Virus record (IMG/VR): IMGVR_UViG_3300001533_001956
Coordinates: 1 to 31,874 of that record
Origin: a virus
Length of the DNA: 31,874 nt
Direction: 5' to 3' (one strand)
Both the position numbers and the translations under genes were made by a program. The notes beneath the pieces are model-generated. The model did no database searches and was not told the DNA's origin. It worked only from the letters and a program-made list of their open reading frames with translations. Shown one piece after another: positions 29,484 to 31,874 of the stretch (its first letter is position 1; each line of letters opens with the position of its first letter).

Positions 29484-29960
29484 CTAGAAACTTGTAAGTA
29501 GGATTTGTACCCGTCCAGGGACTCCTGGAGGCTTGCCTTCAAGCGCGACACCAAGGTGGTATTCCCCGGCTACCCCTGTATCTAGGGTTGCTAATCTTTC
29601 TGTACCAGAAGCAACAATGAAATCACCAGGAAAGACATTCGCAGCATCGACCATGACGACGGCAATGTTGAACCCCGGCGTGTAGCACTTTACCGTGGCG
29701 TCGTGAGGCCCACCAATAAAGACGACGAGAGGGATGCGAATTACATCCCCAGGAGCGGTCAGGCATACAGACAAGTCCTGAGTTGTATCGATGATGACGA
29801 CGTCTCCCGGATTCAGGGTCGTGAGGCTATTGTTGACCAAGTTCACAGAGGGCACCTCACGTGTCTCGAAGCGGCCCTGGTAGCCCCTGGAGCTCCTAAC
29901 CTCTCGGCTGAGTGGATTAGAGAATGTCTCGTGTGGCCTAGCCGCGTGTCCCCTATTCAT
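29484..29960 (-). CDS. Small structural-type phage protein
   Basis: A 158-residue protein; ATG 29960 overlaps the stop of the tail-tip gene (TAATG) behind GGAGG. A basic N-terminal tail (about 38 residues) precedes a strand-rich domain (LNPGDVVIIDTTQDLSVCLT, then FPGDFIVASGTERLATLDTG, ending GVPGRVQILLTSF). The pattern resembles small capsid-decoration or tail-tip accessory proteins, DUF2190-like in outline. It is translationally coupled to the tail-tip protein, which supports a structural role. The family is not certain. Confidence 0.65.
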   Translation of the reverse strand: MNRGHAARPHETFSNPLSREVRSSRGYQGRFETREVPSVNLVNNSLTTLNPGDVVIIDTTQDLSVCLTAPGDVIRIPLVVFIGGPHDATVKCYTPGFNIAVVMVDAANVFPGDFIVASGTERLATLDTGVAGEYHLGVALEGKPPGVPGRVQILLTSF

Positions 29961-31874
29961 TAGTAATCCTCCGGGCGCGGATAGACAAAGAAGGTTGGTA
30001 TAATGATGGGCACAGACTGCTCGGCCTTTCGTAGGACCTCGCGGACGCGGACGATGCGGCAGGGGAAGGAGTGCCCGGCGAACTCTCCGGTGCAGATATC
30101 TCCGAGGTTCCATCCACACCCGTAAGTAGCGATTTGATTCGACGCCGCCTTGAGCGCAAACTCCTGTATCTGCCCCCGCTCTACCAAGTGGGCATCCCCT
30201 GTGGCCCGGAGCGCTGCCGTAGAGGTCTCGCGGCTGTTCTCGATGAAGCTCTCTATGCGGTTCCACGGGCTATCCGCATCTCGCCCAATGATGTTCCGCC
30301 TCTCCTCGATCTGCCTCGCGGCACCAATACCCTCACCCGCAACGTACACGACCGTAACCTCTTCGAGTCGATCGCTGTTGTAGGCCGGTTCCATGATGTT
30401 GGCTCGGTCCAACGACCATACCATCTCAGGGTGCCCATAGGTATTTCCCCGTGTACGGTCCCACCCGCGGTAGGGATAGAACACCCGGAAGTCTAAGTAT
30501 GAATATGTCTGATAGATATCCCAGTCAGCGCCTATGTCCACTTCAGTGAGTTTATCTAGCTCCTCATTCATTCTAGTGAAGCGATAGCTCAGGTTGAGTG
30601 GCACGCCGTAGCTGTCGTTTGGCCAGACGCGCAGTCGGGGCATGGTCCGCTCGGGATCCCCTCCGACGTCTGTCGCGCTGTAGCGCACCATATCACGCAT
30701 GATGTTCGTGAAGGGGCCGATGAGCGTTAAGAAGGATTCGTGCTCTGTTCTTGGCAGCAGGATACGTCTGTACATGAGGTGCTTCAAGTCTGGTCCCGCA
30801 CTCAAGAACCACTCTGTCCCATCCTCATCGTTCCACGTTCGGGCGAAGCGATGGAAGCCCTCAAAGACCACAACGGCCTCTCCGGCCTCGTTGATTCGCC
30901 TCACCTGGATGATTCGATCAAGGAGGAAATCTCGTGTAGGAAGCAAGGAAGCATTTCCCGTCAGGCTGTAGTTGCCAAGCGCATGGTGGAACTGTCCATT
31001 CACAGCACGCTCGAACTCAAGCTCTGTATACTGATCGATCACATGTAAAACGCTGCCATCATAGTCAAGCAGCCTGACCTCGTAGGTGCCATAGTCGCAA
31101 AAGAAGGGGTAGGGGATGGTCTCTTCCGGATCAGCAATCTTTAGCTTGGCCTCAAGCTGGAAGCGTGGGGGCCAGGCCTCCTCGATGAGGGCCTCTAAAT
31201 CAAAGGTACGCACGACAGTAAAGGTCTGCTTTAGCAACGCACGCAGAAAGAAGTGATCCTCCGTCTCTGATGGAGCAATAATCTCAGCCATGAGGTCAAA
31301 GGAGTCTTGAGTAACCACCACCTCCGCTGGCGTATAGTCCACCTCGGCCACAAACTGGGTCACCGGGAGCGGACCATCATCGCCAGAATACTCCACCTCA
31401 GCGACAAGCTGCGTAAGAAGGAGTGGACCTGCCTCGGCGAAGAACTCCGCCTCAACTACGAACTGAGTAAGGCGCATCTCTTCGATGGGATATGGACCGA
31501 AAGGGGCGCGCTGAGACGTGATCGCCTGAATGGACCCACCGTAGTCATCGCTCTCGGCGTTCTTGGACATGTCCGATGGGTCTATCTGCCAGACTGTTCG
31601 GGGGGTCCACCCTGCGCAGTAGACATAGGTTCCATCTGAATCGAGCGCGTAAATGGTCGAGCCGTAGGCCTCGCTCTCGGCGTTCTTGGACATGTCCGCA
31701 GGATCTAGCTGCCAGACTGTTCGGGTGCTTTCGCCTGCGCAGTAGACATAGGTTCCATCTGAACCGAGCGCGTAAATGGTCCCGCCGTAGTCATCGCTCT
31801 CTGCGATAACAGACATGTCCGAGGGGCGTACCTGCCGGACCCTTTGGTCCAAACTCCCTCCACAATAGACGTAG
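29960..31874 (-). CDS. Tail-tip protein with propeller-like repeats and Gp37-like domain, truncated at edge
   Basis: At least 637 residues are visible; the frame is open to the right edge, so the TTG at 31852 is not the real start. From the edge inward come at least three 41-residue repeats (pattern TIYAL-x-SDGTYVYCAG...RTVWQ-x-DP-x-DMS), like blades of a beta-propeller. Then come three units starting LTQF/LTQL/VTQF, then a C-terminal domain of about 380 residues resembling the Siphovirus ReqiPepy6 Gp37 family (VIDQYTELEFERAVNGQFHH, VVFEGFHRF, SPWNRIESFIENSRET). Such proteins sit at the tail tip. The repeats may bind the host surface. Confidence 0.8.
   Translation of the reverse strand, partial: YVYCGGSLDQRVRQVRPSDMSVIAESDDYGGTIYALGSDGTYVYCAGESTRTVWQLDPADMSKNAESEAYGSTIYALDSDGTYVYCAGWTPRTVWQIDPSDMSKNAESDDYGGSIQAITSQRAPFGPYPIEEMRLTQFVVEAEFFAEAGPLLLTQLVAEVEYSGDDGPLPVTQFVAEVDYTPAEVVVTQDSFDLMAEIIAPSETEDHFFLRALLKQTFTVVRTFDLEALIEEAWPPRFQLEAKLKIADPEETIPYPFFCDYGTYEVRLLDYDGSVLHVIDQYTELEFERAVNGQFHHALGNYSLTGNASLLPTRDFLLDRIIQVRRINEAGEAVVVFEGFHRFARTWNDEDGTEWFLSAGPDLKHLMYRRILLPRTEHESFLTLIGPFTNIMRDMVRYSATDVGGDPERTMPRLRVWPNDSYGVPLNLSYRFTRMNEELDKLTEVDIGADWDIYQTYSYLDFRVFYPYRGWDRTRGNTYGHPEMVWSLDRANIMEPAYNSDRLEEVTVVYVAGEGIGAARQIEERRNIIGRDADSPWNRIESFIENSRETSTAALRATGDAHLVERGQIQEFALKAASNQIATYGCGWNLGDICTGEFAGHSFPCRIVRVREVLRKAEQSVPIIIPTFFVYPRPEDY
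31307..31471 (-). repeat. Three ~18-residue LTQ(F/L)V repeats
   Basis: The coding strand gives LTQFVVEAEFFAEAGPL, LTQLVAEVEYSGDDGPL and VTQFVAEVDYTPAE, then VTQ again. Each unit is a strand of alternating hydrophobic residues and a Gly/Pro turn. They form a linker or a small beta-prism between the propeller-like repeats and the Gp37-like domain. Similar VTQ-x-V-x-E-V repeats occur in other phage tail proteins as far as I recall. Confidence 0.75.
31520..31874 (-). repeat. 123-bp tandem coding repeats
   Basis: GACATGTCC recurs at 31566, 31689 and 31812, exactly 123 bases apart, and the DNA between is highly similar. This is the DNA form of the 41-residue repeats in the tail-tip gene. The array continues past the window edge, so copy number is unknown and assembly across it may be unreliable. 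Confidence 0.9.

Noticed and set aside
1-31874. tRNA or rRNA genes
   Set aside because: No cloverleaf-like segment or conserved rRNA sequence was recognised by eye in the gaps between genes.

Overview
The window reads as part of a tailed double-stranded DNA phage or prophage genome, probably a siphovirus. The evidence is a complete phage-type replication and recombination cassette, a tail-tip protein on the opposite strand, dense small overlapping genes with strong AGGAGG ribosome sites, and no cellular housekeeping genes or RNA genes. The host cannot be named. Three promoters match the sigma-70 pattern, one of them perfectly. A cluster of GAAC-N4-GTTC boxes resembles the LexA sites of Gram-positive bacteria, and the tail-tip protein resembles the ReqiPepy6 Gp37 family. 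This suggests a Gram-positive, Deinococcus-like or Chloroflexota-like host, and that is inference only.

Layout. Positions 1-2330 are gene-poor: a gene fragment with PSAQA repeats, seven tandem GAACAT-type operator boxes, two small genes, and a gene-free AT-rich stretch with iteron-like repeats and a long inverted repeat (candidate origin or partition site). Positions 2333-16843 hold about thirty small plus-strand genes, mostly phage proteins of unknown function. Several carry zinc modules (DnaJ-type, CxxC/HxxxC, zinc ribbon) or single membrane segments. Positions 16892-18300 hold a four-fold ribbon-helix-helix protein behind a perfect sigma-70 promoter, a membrane protein and an ArsR-like regulator. 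Positions 18319-28776 hold the DNA metabolism operon: a Cas4/RecB-like nuclease with an altered active site, a Sak4-like ATPase, a DUF669-like ssDNA-binding protein, a primase-helicase, a uracil-DNA-glycosylase/exonuclease/DNA polymerase A fusion, a RuvC-like resolvase, and an SNF2 helicase split by a class 3 intein. Positions 28739-31874 (minus strand) hold the tail-tip protein, a small structural protein and three small membrane proteins, which may be a lysis group.

How it works together. In the metabolism operon many genes overlap by 1-4 bases and are probably translationally coupled. Nuclease, ATPase and SSB would process and anneal ends; primase-helicase and polymerase would replicate; the resolvase and SNF2 protein would handle branched or protein-bound DNA. 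The accessory genes are divided into transcription units. At five boundaries an intergenic hairpin or terminator is followed by the same bipartite 23-base element (CTGAYCG, six variable bases, C, MATCGCAAA). I take this element to be a phage-specific promoter or operator. It is the most interesting undescribed signal in the window.
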